Part shown: in pieces, positions 1 to 9,434 of the stretch | How the letters are laid out: every line of letters starts with the position of its first letter | How positions within the stretch are numbered: position 1 is the stretch's first letter | NCBI GenBank assembly: GCA_023663635.1 | Contig: JAMPHD010000004.1 | Location: 62,001 to 126,000 of the forward strand | Origin: Acetatifactor muris | Lineage (GTDB): Bacteria; Bacillota; Clostridia; Lachnospirales; Lachnospiraceae | Direction: 5' to 3' | DNA: 64,000 nt | Made by a program: the position numbers and the translations under genes | The notes under the pieces: model-generated | Seen by the model: only the letters and a program-made list of their open reading frames with translations | Told to the model about the DNA's origin: nothing | Database searches by the model: none

Positions 1-1287
1 CTGCGGCAGCACACAGATCTCAAATCCCAGTTTGCGCGCCTCCGCCACCCGCTGTTTGGCCATGCTCACGGCGCGCACCTCCCCGGAGAGACCCACCTCG
101 CCGAAGGCGATCAGTTTGGGGTGCAAGGGCTGATTGCGGAATCCGGACAGGATCGCCAGCACGATCCCCAGATCGATGGCAGGCTCCGTGATCTTCATGC
201 CCCCCGTGATGTTCACATAGGCGTCACAACCCGCCAACTGTATGCCGGAGCGCTTTTCAAGCACCGCCATCAGCAGATTGACGCGGTTAAAATCCGTCCC
301 CGTGGTCTGTCTGCGCGGGATGCCGAAATTGCTGTGACAGACCAGTGCCTGAATCTCGATCAGGATCGGTCTGGTGCCCTCCATGGTACAGGCCACCACG
401 GAACCTCCGGCGTTCTCCGGCCGTCCCGTCAGCATATATTCCGAGGGATTGGCCACCTCCACCAGTCCCTGCTCCCGCATCTCAAACACGCCGATCTCAT
501 TAGTGGAGCCAAAACGGTTCTTCACTCCCCGCAGAATGCGGTAGGAGGCATGTCTGTCCCCCTCAAAATACAGCACCGTGTCCACCATATGCTCCAACAC
601 TCTGGGGCCCGCCACCGTGCCCTCCTTGGTCACATGTCCCACAATGAACACCGCCACACCCAATCCCTTGGCCAACTGCAGCAGCACTCCCGTGGACTCC
701 CGCACCTGAGACACACTGCCCGGAGCCGCGGAGACATTCTCGTTGAACATGGTCTGGATGGAGTCTATGATCACCACCTCCGGCTGTTCCCTGCGGATCA
801 CCTCCTCGATATCCCCCAGATTGGTCTCGCACAGAAGGAGCATCCGGTCCGTAAAACTGCCGATCCGATCCGCCCGCATTTTGATCTGTACGCGGGATTC
901 CTCCCCCGATATGTAGAGTACCTTATGACCCGCCTGAGACAGATTGCGGCACACCTGCAGCAGGAGGGTGGATTTGCCGATGCCCGGATCTCCGCCCACC
1001 AAAGTCAGGGACCCCTGCACGATCCCGCCTCCCATCACCCGGTCCAGTTCTCCGATTCCGGTGAGGAGCTTGCTCTCCTCCCGAATGACTACCTCCGACA
1101 ATACGCAGGGTTTCGGGCGCTCTCCCGTTCCTCCCGCGCTGCCGGAGCGCTTGGACACACTCCCGCTCCGGGGCTCCTCCACAAAGGTATTCCACTCCCT
1201 GCACCCGGGGCATTGCCCCATCCACTTGGCGGATTCATACCCGCAATTTTGACAGAAAAAAACGCTTGATGCCTTTCCCTTCGCCAT
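1..1287 (-). CDS. radA: DNA repair protein RadA (3' end cut off by window edge)
   Basis: RadA is a RecA-like, DnaB-like ATPase that helps branch migration in recombinational repair and natural transformation. Translating the minus strand from the ATG at 1287 gives MAKGKASSVFFCQNCGYES, with an N-terminal four-cysteine zinc finger (CQNC then CPGC), a Walker A motif GGDPGIGKS near residue 100, the RadA-specific KNRFG motif, and the start of the C-terminal Lon-like domain. The frame is open to base 1, giving 429 residues, so only about the last 25 of a usual 455 are missing. It follows a small unknown gene and clpC on the same strand, so it is probably co-transcribed with them. Identification is firm. 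Confidence 0.97.
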   Translation of the reverse strand, partial: MAKGKASSVFFCQNCGYESAKWMGQCPGCREWNTFVEEPRSGSVSKRSGSAGGTGERPKPCVLSEVVIREESKLLTGIGELDRVMGGGIVQGSLTLVGGDPGIGKSTLLLQVCRNLSQAGHKVLYISGEESRVQIKMRADRIGSFTDRMLLLCETNLGDIEEVIRREQPEVVIIDSIQTMFNENVSAAPGSVSQVRESTGVLLQLAKGLGVAVFIVGHVTKEGTVAGPRVLEHMVDTVLYFEGDRHASYRILRGVKNRFGSTNEIGVFEMREQGLVEVANPSEYMLTGRPENAGGSVVACTMEGTRPILIEIQALVCHSNFGIPRRQTTGTDFNRVNLLMAVLEKRSGIQLAGCDAYVNITGGMKITEPAIDLGIVLAILSGFRNQPLHPKLIAFGEVGLSGEVRAVSMAKQRVAEARKLGFEICVLPQ

Positions 1288-1301
1288 ATCTCTATCCGGT
1301 C

Positions 1302-1715
1302 CTATGCCTGAACCACTTTCACGGTCACTTCGCCCGCGTTCTCCAGTTCCACGCTCAGGGAGAGCTTTCCGCCCAGACCGGTCTTCATCTTTCCCACATT
1401 TCTGTCTCCCACAAAGACCTCGTACTCCTTCTCATCGGTCAGTCCTATGGTGATCTGCGCGTCCGCGTCTCCGGACACGGTGAACTCCACGCCGGAAGCC
1501 TGCTCCCTGAAGTTCAAGACGCTGGTGCCCGGAACGGACTCATACAGAAACATTCCGTTCTTCTCCAGTTTCGTGATCTCATTGTACGTCTTGACCTTGA
1601 GCAGATCACCCTCATGCTTGAAATCTTCCACTTTCGCTTTCCGATCCAATTTGTGGTTGCCAAAACTGATTGCCCCGGATGCCTCACTGCGGAGCAATTC
1701 CTCTACTACTGCCAT
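1302..1715 (-). CDS. Small conserved-looking protein between clpC and radA, function unknown
   Basis: 137 residues beginning MAVVEELLRSEASGAISFG. The start at 1715 is chosen because AGGAGG lies seven bases upstream; an ATG nine codons earlier (1742) would put that site inside the gene. The protein has no signal peptide or membrane segment. It is acidic, with a predicted beta-rich second half (EFTVSGDADAQITIGL, KLSLSVELENAGEVTVKVVQA). I do not recognise a domain with assigned function. It lies 14 bases upstream of radA and about 95 bases downstream of clpC, so it is probably one transcript with both. A role in stress or repair is only suggested by position. Confidence 0.8.
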   Translation of the reverse strand: MAVVEELLRSEASGAISFGNHKLDRKAKVEDFKHEGDLLKVKTYNEITKLEKNGMFLYESVPGTSVLNFREQASGVEFTVSGDADAQITIGLTDEKEYEVFVGDRNVGKMKTGLGGKLSLSVELENAGEVTVKVVQA

Positions 1716-1809
1716 CTCTTTCGTCCTCCTGCTTATTGTCATGGACGGACCTTTCCGCCATGTGCTTTGAGCTACTCTCAGTATAATATAAATCGCCCGA
1801 TTTTACCAC

Positions 1810-4251
1810 TCATTTTTTAACAACAAAATTCACTTTGTCATTCTTGAAACCTGCACTGACCGTATCCCCGGGCTGCACCTTCTTCATGAGGATCTCCTCC
1901 GCCAACGCGTCCTCCACCACCGACCGGATGGCGCGTTTCAGAGGCCGGGCCCCCATCTTGTTGTCAGCGTATTTTTTCACCAGATGTTCCTTCAGGGACG
2001 CGGTCATGTGCAAATGAATATTCATCTGATCCTCGCAGCGCCTGTTCAGGTTGGAGGAGAGCAGGTTCACGATGGACTTCATGTTGTCATCGTTGAGCTG
2101 ATGGAACACGATGATGTCATCAATCCTGTTGACGAACTCCGGCTTGAAACTCTTCTTGACCTCCTCCATCACGGCGGACTTCATCTTCTCATAGTCCCGT
2201 TTCTCGCTGCCACCCGCGGCAAAACCCAGATTCTTGGGATCCACGATGCGCTGCGCCCCGGCGTTGGAGGTCATGATCAGGATCGTGTTCTTGAAACTGA
2301 CCTTGCGCCCTTTGGAATCCGTGATATGCCCGTCGTCCAACACCTGCAGGAGGATATTGAACACATCCGGATGCGCTTTCTCGATCTCGTCGAACAGCAC
2401 CACGGAATAGGGATTTCTGCGCACCTTCTCCGAGAGTTGGCCGCCCTCCTCAAAGCCCACATATCCGGGCGGCGAGCCGATCATCTTGGAGACCGAATGC
2501 CCCTCCATGTACTCGGACATGTCCACACGGATCATGGCATCCTCCGAGCCGAACATGGCCTCCGCCAGAGCCTTGGACAATTCCGTCTTGCCCACGCCGG
2601 TGGGCCCCAGAAACAGGAAGGAGCCGATGGGACGGCCGGGATCCTTGAGCCCTGCCCTGCCGCGGCGCATGGCCTTGGCCACGGCGGACACCGCCTCCTC
2701 CTGTCCGATCACGCGCTTGTGCAGAATACTCTCCAGTTTCAGCAGCCGCTCGCTCTCCTTTTCCGCCAGTTTCTTCACGGGAATCTTGGTCCATGTGGAC
2801 ACCACATCGGCGATCTCCTCCTCGCCGATCTGATAATCCGAATTTTCGTCCCTGTTCTGACGTCTCGCCAACTGCCGCTCGTATTTTTTGACCAACTCGT
2901 CCTGATGCTGCTTGATCTCCGCAGCCTGCGTATATGCCTCCATGCGTATGGAACGCTCTATCTGCGCGTCCATCTTCTTAATCTGTTCCGCCATGTCCTT
3001 CAGCTTGTCGGGGATATCCATGGCCTTCAGTCCGGCCCCCGCCGCCGCCTCGTCGATGAGGTCGATGGCCTTGTCCGGAAGATTCCTGTCATTGATATAG
3101 CGGTTGGACAGTCTCACCGCTGCCTCCACCGCCTCCTCGCTGATCCGAACTTTGTGATGCGCCTCGTAGCGCCCCTTGATGCCCTCCAGGATACGGATGG
3201 CCTCCTGTTCCGTGGGCTCCTCCACGGTCACGGGCTGAAAACGCCGCTCCAACGCCGCGTCCTTCTCCACATACTTGCGGTATTCGGCGATGGTGGTGGC
3301 GCCGATGAGCTGCAGCTCACCTCTCGCCAGAGAGGGTTTCAGGATATTGGAGGCGTCGATGGCTCCCTCCGCGCCGCCCGCGCCGATAATGGTGTGCAGC
3401 TCATCCAGAAACAGGATCACATTGCCGTCCTCGATGACCTCCTTCACCACCTTCTTGATACGCTCCTCAAACTCTCCGCGGTATTTGCTGCCGGCCACCA
3501 TGCCCGACAGATCCAATGTCAGCACCCGCTTGTTTTGCACGGTGGGCGGCACATCACCGGACACGATGCGCAACGCCAGACCCTCCACCACCGCGGTCTT
3601 GCCCACTCCGGGCTCACCGATCAGGCAGGGGTTGTTCTTGGTGCGCCGGCTCAGGATCCGGATCACCCGATGGATCTCCTCCTCCCTGCCAATGACGGGA
3701 TCCAACTCTCCCTCCGCGGCCAACGCGGTCAAATCCCTGCTGTACTGGTTCAGAGTGGACGTTCTGCCCCTGCTCTGTCCCTTCTTGCCCAGATCTTCCT
3801 TGTAGAGCATACCGTCCTGTCCGATGGCCACCAGAGTGTCCACATAGACTTTCTGCACGTTGATGTTGAGGGTGTTCAGGAGTCGAACCGCCACGTTCTC
3901 CCCCTCTTTGATCAGCGCCAGCAAAATATGTTCCGTCCCCGTCCTGTTCTGTCCGAAACGGGCCGCCTGTCGGTGAGCCTCCTCCAACACTTTCTGCGCC
4001 CGGGGGGAATATCCCTCCCTCTCCTTTATGGACACGCCTTTATCAAAGGCGATCAGGTCACGGATCATGTCCTTTACCTGCTCGATATCCACGCCGTTCT
4101 CCGCGAGCACCCCGGCCGCGACGCCCGTCTGCTCCGCCATAAGTCCCACCAGAAGATGCTCCGTCCCGATATAACCCTGCTTGAGACTCCTGGCGCATTT
4201 AGCCGCGTGAGACAGCGCCGCTGTGGCTTTGTCCGTAAACTTCGACTGCAT
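1810..4251 (-). CDS. clpC: ClpC-type AAA+ unfoldase, regulatory subunit of Clp protease
   Basis: ClpC unfolds substrates and feeds them to the ClpP peptidase. The 813 residues show a double Clp_N repeat (about 1-145), the first AAA+ module with Walker A GEPGVGKT near 215, a UVR-like coiled coil near 425-460 that marks ClpC rather than ClpA or ClpB, and the second AAA+ module with GPTGVGKT near 550 followed by the Clp C-terminal domain. The length is normal for the family. GGAGG lies eight bases before the ATG. In many Firmicutes clpC follows ctsR-mcsA-mcsB; here none of these is present and a GntR-family regulator sits 38 bases upstream instead, so heat-shock control is probably different. 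Confidence 0.97.
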   Translation of the reverse strand: MQSKFTDKATAALSHAAKCARSLKQGYIGTEHLLVGLMAEQTGVAAGVLAENGVDIEQVKDMIRDLIAFDKGVSIKEREGYSPRAQKVLEEAHRQAARFGQNRTGTEHILLALIKEGENVAVRLLNTLNINVQKVYVDTLVAIGQDGMLYKEDLGKKGQSRGRTSTLNQYSRDLTALAAEGELDPVIGREEEIHRVIRILSRRTKNNPCLIGEPGVGKTAVVEGLALRIVSGDVPPTVQNKRVLTLDLSGMVAGSKYRGEFEERIKKVVKEVIEDGNVILFLDELHTIIGAGGAEGAIDASNILKPSLARGELQLIGATTIAEYRKYVEKDAALERRFQPVTVEEPTEQEAIRILEGIKGRYEAHHKVRISEEAVEAAVRLSNRYINDRNLPDKAIDLIDEAAAGAGLKAMDIPDKLKDMAEQIKKMDAQIERSIRMEAYTQAAEIKQHQDELVKKYERQLARRQNRDENSDYQIGEEEIADVVSTWTKIPVKKLAEKESERLLKLESILHKRVIGQEEAVSAVAKAMRRGRAGLKDPGRPIGSFLFLGPTGVGKTELSKALAEAMFGSEDAMIRVDMSEYMEGHSVSKMIGSPPGYVGFEEGGQLSEKVRRNPYSVVLFDEIEKAHPDVFNILLQVLDDGHITDSKGRKVSFKNTILIMTSNAGAQRIVDPKNLGFAAGGSEKRDYEKMKSAVMEEVKKSFKPEFVNRIDDIIVFHQLNDDNMKSIVNLLSSNLNRRCEDQMNIHLHMTASLKEHLVKKYADNKMGARPLKRAIRSVVEDALAEEILMKKVQPGDTVSAGFKNDKVNFVVKK

Positions 4252-4289
4252 TTTTCGGTCCTCCGTCTTTCTATGATTCTTATTGCCGT

Positions 4290-4658
4290 CTAATTATACC
4301 CGCTGTAAATCTCATCGATCAGATCATGTATCTCAGCCACGGAAATATTTTTACAACTGCTCTTGGCAAGTATGACCGTCAATTCCCGTTTTAATTCCTC
4401 CATGGCCCGTATACGGTCCACATCCAGGGCGATCACCGCCCCCCGTCTGCGGTCCACTTTCACATAGCCCTCCTGTTTCAGCACAGTGTAGGCCTTGTTC
4501 ACGGTATGCATGTTGATGCCGATGGTATCCGCAAGCCTGCGCACGCTGGGCAACGCGTCCCCCTCCCGAAACTGAGAGGTGGCGATCCCCAAAATGATCT
4601 GATTCCGCAATTGCAGATACAGAGCCTCATCGCTGTTAAAATCTATCTCGATCACCAT
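4290..4658 (-). CDS. GntR-family transcriptional regulator, YtrA type
   Basis: 122 residues: an N-terminal winged helix-turn-helix of GntR type (ALYLQLRNQIILGIATSQFREGDALPSVRRLADTIGINMHTVNKAYTVLKQEGYV, shown here only as landmarks in the order ALYLQ, LPSVRRLA, NMHTVNKAY) and a short tail of about 50 residues without an effector domain, which is the YtrA subfamily layout. These repressors usually bind a palindrome at their own promoter and control adjacent genes. A 41-bp palindrome covers the promoter 60-100 bp upstream, and clpC starts 38 bases downstream, so autoregulation and control of clpC, the 137-residue gene and radA are likely. This regulatory link is inferred from position. Confidence 0.9.
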   Translation of the reverse strand: MVIEIDFNSDEALYLQLRNQIILGIATSQFREGDALPSVRRLADTIGINMHTVNKAYTVLKQEGYVKVDRRRGAVIALDVDRIRAMEELKRELTVILAKSSCKNISVAEIHDLIDEIYSGYN

Positions 4659-4712
4659 ATGACCATCCCCTTATCTGCTTTGGCGGGCGCTGCGTCCTGC
4701 GGTCCCCACACC

Positions 4713-4766
4713 AAAAAACACCCACATTGTTATACATATCATATAACAGAGTGGGTGTACTGTCAA
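4713..4766 (-). promoter_or_regulatory. Promoter of gntR-clpC with overlapping 41-bp palindrome (operator and/or terminator)
   Basis: Reading the minus strand, TTGACA at 4766-4761 is followed by exactly 17 bases and TATGAT at 4743-4738, a near-consensus sigma-A promoter. From 4758 to 4718 the same DNA forms ACACCCAC-TC-TGTTATA, a 7-base centre, then TATAACA-AT-GTGGGTGT, so the arms are perfect except for the two-base steps. It covers spacer and -10, as expected for a repressor operator. Six T residues follow on the minus strand (4718-4713), so an RNA read from the upstream HD-GYP gene could also terminate here. Both roles are possible. Confidence 0.8.
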
Positions 4767-4779
4767 CATGCTTTTGCGC

Positions 4780-5880
4780 CTATTCGATGATCAGGCTGGC
4801 GCATTTGATATCCTCAGACAGGTCATAGACCTTGCCGGTGCGCAATCCCACCACCTTGGGCCTCAAGGGGTACTGGGGATTGTTCTTGACCACCTTGGCC
4901 TTCTCGCCATTGCTCAGAGTGACCACGCTGTCCACCGGATAAAGAATGACGATACTTAAGAAACTCCGCATAAAGGAGATGTCCAACTCATCCGTCATGG
5001 CCATGATCATCTCTATGGCATCCTGCTGGGAAAACGCCTTCTTGTAAGGCCGCTCCGTCACCAACGCGTCATAGATATCCGCCACGGAGAGGATCTTCGC
5101 GTAAGGGGAAATCTTGTCCGCGGAAAGTCCCATGGGATATCCTCTTCCATTGATCTTCTCGTGATGCTGCAGCACGCCCAACAATACCTCCGGGGGAATG
5201 TCATTTTTTTCCTTGAGGATCTTGTAGCCGAAGACCGTATGATTCTTCATGATCGCAAACTCTTCCTCCGTGAGCTTGCCGGCCTTGTTCAGCACCTCAT
5301 TGGGGATCTTGGACTTTCCCACGTCATGGAGCAGTCCCGCCATACCGATCTTTTGAATCTCCGCCTCGGACATCTCGCATTTCTTGGCGATCAACATGGC
5401 CATGGTGGCCACATCCACACTGTGCTTAAATGTATATTCATCGCTGACTTTCAGCACGTCAATATTCATCGCCACCGCGTCATTCTCCATGATGGAGCTC
5501 ACAAGACTGCCCGTGACATTGGCCGCCGCGCTGACCAGATTCGGGGAGTCGGTGTCGCTGTAGAGATACTTGATCCCCTCGGACACACGCTTTTTGACGC
5601 TCTCGGACAGAGTCACCTTGGCGCGATCCTGCACCTTCAGTTTCTCTATGGCCTGCTGCACCTCGGGCGCTACCTCGATATCGCCCTCCACCTCCGGATC
5701 TTCCTCGCCCTCCCTGACATAGATGGCGCCGATCCCCATCTTGCGCAGGGCATCGATCAGAAAGTCGTCCAACGCTGTTTTGCGGGCAATCAAAATACGC
5801 CCGGTCCTATCCACGATAGCCTGGTCTATTACCATCCCCGCCTGTAGCGCTCTTGTACTCACATATCTTCTCTTTACCAC
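4780..5880 (-). CDS. HD-GYP domain protein, predicted cyclic-di-GMP phosphodiesterase
   Basis: 366 residues starting at a GTG (5880) preceded by GGGAG. HD-GYP proteins hydrolyse cyclic di-GMP with a two- or three-metal centre. The N-terminal 130 residues resemble the DUF3391-like leader seen in soluble HD-GYP proteins. The domain carries HDVGK (the HD pair), HHEKINGRGYP (the GYP loop) and the downstream SVADIYDALVTERPYK motif. About 80 residues follow the domain (ILYPVDSVVTLSNGEKAKVV), as in many clostridial members. No membrane segment is visible. The gene starts 24 bases after the SH3-domain membrane protein, so the two are probably an operon and may act together at the cell envelope. Confidence 0.93.
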   Translation of the reverse strand: MVKRRYVSTRALQAGMVIDQAIVDRTGRILIARKTALDDFLIDALRKMGIGAIYVREGEEDPEVEGDIEVAPEVQQAIEKLKVQDRAKVTLSESVKKRVSEGIKYLYSDTDSPNLVSAAANVTGSLVSSIMENDAVAMNIDVLKVSDEYTFKHSVDVATMAMLIAKKCEMSEAEIQKIGMAGLLHDVGKSKIPNEVLNKAGKLTEEEFAIMKNHTVFGYKILKEKNDIPPEVLLGVLQHHEKINGRGYPMGLSADKISPYAKILSVADIYDALVTERPYKKAFSQQDAIEMIMAMTDELDISFMRSFLSIVILYPVDSVVTLSNGEKAKVVKNNPQYPLRPKVVGLRTGKVYDLSEDIKCASLIIE

Positions 5881-5904
5881 CGGTTTCTCCCTAATGTTGC
5901 TGTG

Positions 5905-7497
5905 TTATTTGTGATCTTCCTCCCAATCCAAAAACTGAAACTCAAATTCATCGTCATTGATAAAATTCTTGGACTTCCAACCGCCCTTTGCCCGGGTCTG
6001 CCCGGACGGTGTCTCCTGCGCGGAAGATTCATAGGCATCCTCCTGCCCGGATCCGGATTCCTGCATCCTCTCCTGTCGCGGCTGTACGGGTTCATAGTCG
6101 TCCGAGGGCCGGCGTCCCGACTGTCTCCGCTCGTTCCCGTTACCGGATCCCGCGGGGCGCTGTCCGTTCCCGGTTCCGCTGCCGGATCCCGCGGCTCGCT
6201 GCCCGTTCCCTCCTGCGGGGCGTTGTCCGTTCCCGTTACCGTTTCCGGATCCCGCCGGTCGCTGCCCGTTCCCGGCTCCACTGCCCGTTCCCGCCGGTCG
6301 CTGTCCCGCGGGGCGTTGTCCATTCCCGTTACTGTTTCCCGCCGGACGCTGTCCTGCGGGGCGCTGCCCGTTCCCGGTTCCACTGCCGGATCCTGCCGGG
6401 CGCTGTCCTGCAGGTCTCTGTCCGCCGGAAGTTCTCTGCCCGCCCTGCGATCTCTCCACGGGTCTGTCGGCGGTCCTCCTTCGTGTCGTCTCCCGCTCCA
6501 CCTCGTTAAAGTATGCGGAGTCAGCCATATCTCTCAGCTTAAAGATCAGGAAACTGATCACGCCGGCCAGACCGATCAACAGGATGATCAGGATCACAAT
6601 AATGATCTGCTGCGTCTTGTTCTTGCTGAGCATATCATTCAAGGTGTTGACATTGGTACTCACCGACTCAAAGATCTGCTCAATGTCATAACTCTTATTT
6701 TCCACATTGTCATAGAGATGCCATTTGTCACCCTCGTAAAAGGTATCCCAATCCTTCGTGTCCTCCGGTACAGTCGGCGTTTCCACATCAGGCTGCGGTT
6801 CTACCGTTGGCGTCTCTCCCGTGCCAGCGGGCGTCAGTTCGCCGCTGAGTGTCACATAATCCGCGCGGATGAATCCTTCCACCTCAGAGCTGCCGGAAGT
6901 AAATTTCACCCGACGCCATTCATTGCCGTCCGTGCCCGTGGCCGTCCCCGTCACGGTGAGGGCTGCCCCTCCCTGCGCGGTGGCAACGATCCGGCTCGTG
7001 GTGGACGCGTTCTGGCGCACGCGCACCGGGGAACTCCCGTACACGCTGGCGCTGACGGGCTCCACCTCGGTGACCGCCACCAAAACCTCATCCGGCGTGG
7101 AAGTGGTGGGGGTGGAGCCTCCCGCCGCGGGGGTGGTGGTCGTAGAGCCTCCCACGGAGGCCGGCGTGCTGCCGTCCGTGATCGTCATCAGGTCGGAGCG
7201 GATATATCCGGTCCTGCCGTCCACGCTCACCTGATACCATGTATAACCGTCCGACGCGGTAACCTGTCCCTTGACGCTCCACTCGGAATCAGCCTCCGCG
7301 CTGCCCACCGACTCACTGGTGGTGGACGCCTCCGCGCGGATCTTGGCTCCGCTGGGAGCCGTCACCCTGCCGGTGCTGTCCGCCCGACCGACAATGGACA
7401 GGGGCTCTGACAGCAATCCCGCCGTCACCATGATGAACAGCAGAAATACTCCCGCGATCACCCGCATCCTGCTCTGTAACTTGACACTCTTTTTCAT
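5905..7497 (-). CDS. Membrane-anchored SH3-domain protein with QRPAG-rich cytoplasmic tail
   Basis: The start at 7497 (MKKSVKLQSRMRVIAGVFLLF) has GGAGAGG upstream and gives 530 residues. Order of parts: signal anchor or signal peptide; two bacterial SH3 (SH3b) domains with the typical GRTGYIRSDLMTI and VEGFIRADYVTL endings, likely binding cell-wall peptide; a proline/threonine linker; one strong membrane helix (QQIIIVILIILLIGLAGVIS); then about 190 low-complexity residues rich in Gly, Arg, Gln, Pro and Asn with nine QRPAG units and one QRAAG; and an acidic end rich in Glu and Phe. The tail is probably disordered. Exact function is unknown; the layout suggests a wall-sensing or division-linked scaffold. 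The HD-GYP gene follows closely. Confidence 0.85.
   Translation of the reverse strand: MKKSVKLQSRMRVIAGVFLLFIMVTAGLLSEPLSIVGRADSTGRVTAPSGAKIRAEASTTSESVGSAEADSEWSVKGQVTASDGYTWYQVSVDGRTGYIRSDLMTITDGSTPASVGGSTTTTPAAGGSTPTTSTPDEVLVAVTEVEPVSASVYGSSPVRVRQNASTTSRIVATAQGGAALTVTGTATGTDGNEWRRVKFTSGSSEVEGFIRADYVTLSGELTPAGTGETPTVEPQPDVETPTVPEDTKDWDTFYEGDKWHLYDNVENKSYDIEQIFESVSTNVNTLNDMLSKNKTQQIIIVILIILLIGLAGVISFLIFKLRDMADSAYFNEVERETTRRRTADRPVERSQGGQRTSGGQRPAGQRPAGSGSGTGNGQRPAGQRPAGNSNGNGQRPAGQRPAGTGSGAGNGQRPAGSGNGNGNGQRPAGGNGQRAAGSGSGTGNGQRPAGSGNGNERRQSGRRPSDDYEPVQPRQERMQESGSGQEDAYESSAQETPSGQTRAKGGWKSKNFINDDEFEFQFLDWEEDHK
6132..6430 (-). repeat. Imperfect in-frame tandem repeats coding for the QRPAG tail
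   Basis: Within the SH3-protein gene, short units coding for GQRPAG alternate with SGSGTGN, NSNGN or TGSGAGN spacers. Nine QRPAG and one QRAAG copies can be counted. The DNA is nearly free of stops in several frames, which explains overlapping false open frames here. Such runs are prone to copy-number change by slippage. Confidence 0.85.
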
Positions 7498-7588
7498 AAG
7501 TCTTTCCTCTCCGTATTTCCTGTTTATATGGTTATCCTCCCGGACTGCCCGCATGACATGCCTTTTGCGCACATCACCGCGAACTCCG

Positions 7589-8038
7589 TCAGTCATCATC
7601 GCGCATAAACCGTCTCTGGCCGTCCTCGCTCTTTTGATTTTTGCCGTAGCCCTGCAGATTCTTGACGCGCTGCTGATGTTCCTCCGCGCTCTTGTTAAAT
7701 TTCTTCTCACATTCAGGGCAAAACTTTCCATAGCGTATCCCCTTGCCGCACAGTTCGCAGTGCAGAAAGGACTGTGAGCCCTCGGCCACCTGAATGCGCG
7801 CTTCCCTGAGCATCTGGCGGATGATCTTCTGCTGTACGCCCGTGTGCTCCTCCACCTCCACGGCATTCGCGCCCGGATGCTCCTCCAGATACTGTCGGAC
7901 CTTGCCATAGTCGTCATAGTCCACATAACCGCAGTCCTCGCAGTGGTACTCGCCCACGCCCTTAAAGATCATTCGTCCACCACATTCCTTACAGACTAAG
8001 GGAGTATGATAGGCATCCAACAATCCTACTTTTTCCAT
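7589..8038 (-). CDS. Double zinc-ribbon protein, flagellar-operon-protein-like, function unknown
   Basis: 149 residues with two treble-clef or ribbon knuckles: CKECGG with CEDCGY at the N terminus, and CELCGK with CPEC near residue 100. The middle part (GANAVEVEEHTGVQQKIIRQMLREARIQVAEG) resembles a small helix-turn-helix and the whole C-terminal half resembles YvyF/TIGR03826-type proteins found near flagellar regulators, though no flagellar gene lies nearby. AAGGGG precedes the ATG. It starts 32 bases after purD and lies upstream of the SH3 protein, so it may be carried on the pur transcript. A nucleic-acid or protein-binding role is plausible but unproven. Confidence 0.75.
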   Translation of the reverse strand: MEKVGLLDAYHTPLVCKECGGRMIFKGVGEYHCEDCGYVDYDDYGKVRQYLEEHPGANAVEVEEHTGVQQKIIRQMLREARIQVAEGSQSFLHCELCGKGIRYGKFCPECEKKFNKSAEEHQQRVKNLQGYGKNQKSEDGQRRFMRDDD

Positions 8039-8070
8039 AGATACCCCTTTCCAAGTCCACCCCCATGGAC

Positions 8071-9345
8071 TTACGCCTCGTCGATCGCCCTGCCAATGTC
8101 ATGGCGCATATATTTATTCGCAAAATCCACCCACTCCGTAGCCGCATAGGCGTTGGCCCGGGCCGTCTTTAAGTCGTTGCCCTTGGCCGTGATGCCCAAC
8201 ACGCGCCCGCCGTTGGTGACGATTCCCTCCTCCGTCCGTCTCGTTCCGGCGTGGAAACAGTAATATCCGTCCGCCGTCTCAAAACGCTCCAAACCTTTGA
8301 TCACAAATCCCTTTTCGTAGGACACCGGATAGCCCTCGCTCGCCAACACGACACATACCGCCGCATTGTCCTCAAACTGCAGGTCGATGCGGTCCAAGGT
8401 GCCGTCCACACAGGCCTCCATCACCTCGATGATGTCATTTTTCATGCGGGGCAGCACCACCTGCGCCTCCGGATCTCCGAATCTCGCGTTGTACTCCAAC
8501 ACCCTGGGGCCCTTGTCGGTCAGCATCAGCCCGAAGAAAATAACGCCCTGAAAAGGTCTGCCCTCCGCCGCCATGGCGTCCACCGTGGGCTGATAGATAT
8601 ATTTTTGGCAAAATGCGTCCACTTCCTCCGTATAGAAGGGACTGGGAGAAAAGGTCCCCATGCCTCCCGTGTTCAATCCCTTGTCCCCGTCCATCGCGCG
8701 CTTGTGATCCTGCGCGGAGGTCATGATCCGTATGGTCTTGCCGTCCACAAAAGAGAGCACGCTCACCTCGCGTCCTGTCATGAATTCCTCGATGACCATG
8801 CGGTTGCCGGCGTCTCCGAATTTCTTGTCTCTCATGATGGAATCCACTCCCGCAAGAGCCTCCTCCATGGTATTGCAGATGAGCACCCCCTTGCCCAAGG
8901 CCAACCCGTCCGCCTTCAGCACGATGGGATAATCGGCCTTCTCCTTCAGATAGGCCACCGCCTTCTCCGCGTCGTCAAAAGTCTCATAAGCCGCCGTGGG
9001 AATGTGGTATTTGTGCATCAGATCCTTGGAAAATGCCTTGCTGCCCTCCAAGATCGCGGCGTTTTTGCGGGGACCGAAAGCGCGGATGCCCGCAGCCTCC
9101 ATCTCGTCCACCAGACCTCCCACCAAAGGATCATCCATCCCCACGATCACCAGATCAATGGCTTTCTCCCGGGCGAAGGTCACCAGTTTGTCAAATTCCA
9201 TGGCGCCGATGTCCACACACTCCGCCAACAGGCCGATGCCCGCGTTTCCGGGCGCGCAGTAGATCTTGTCCACCCTTGCGCTCTTTGCCACACAGGCGGC
9301 GATGGCGTGTTCGCGCCCGCCGCTTCCCACGATCAATACTTTCAT
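8071..9345 (-). CDS. purD: Phosphoribosylamine--glycine ligase
   Basis: PurD makes glycinamide ribonucleotide from phosphoribosylamine, glycine and ATP, step two of purine synthesis. The 424 residues start MKVLIVGSGGREHAIA, contain the family signature NTGGMGTFSPSP and the ATP-grasp metal-binding stretch VLEYNARFGDPE. The start at 9345 matches the family start and has GAGGTAAGGA upstream; the frame is open further upstream but that part does not resemble PurD. It is the last pur gene of a purE-purM-purN-purD group, 90 bases after purN. Confidence 0.97.
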   Translation of the reverse strand: MKVLIVGSGGREHAIAACVAKSARVDKIYCAPGNAGIGLLAECVDIGAMEFDKLVTFAREKAIDLVIVGMDDPLVGGLVDEMEAAGIRAFGPRKNAAILEGSKAFSKDLMHKYHIPTAAYETFDDAEKAVAYLKEKADYPIVLKADGLALGKGVLICNTMEEALAGVDSIMRDKKFGDAGNRMVIEEFMTGREVSVLSFVDGKTIRIMTSAQDHKRAMDGDKGLNTGGMGTFSPSPFYTEEVDAFCQKYIYQPTVDAMAAEGRPFQGVIFFGLMLTDKGPRVLEYNARFGDPEAQVVLPRMKNDIIEVMEACVDGTLDRIDLQFEDNAAVCVVLASEGYPVSYEKGFVIKGLERFETADGYYCFHAGTRRTEEGIVTNGGRVLGITAKGNDLKTARANAYAATEWVDFANKYMRHDIGRAIDEA

Positions 9346-9434
9346 ATTCCTTACCTCAATTCCTGTTTCTATATCCGATCCCATCTGACAAATCCACCCG
9401 ATCCCGCGCCGTATTGGCATCCGGTCCGGATTCT

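Noticed and set aside
121..1269. Open frame of 382 codons opposite radA
   Set aside because: Antisense of radA, whose zinc finger and Walker motifs are certain.
1984..4293. Open frame of 769 codons on the plus strand opposite clpC
   Set aside because: It is the antisense of a highly conserved gene, has His/Leu-rich low-quality composition, no ribosome site and no domain. G+C-rich codons keep the opposite strand free of stops.
5988..6509. Arg/Ser-rich and other open frames across the QRPAG repeat
   Set aside because: The repeat has few stops in any frame. Only the SH3-protein frame joins to real domains.
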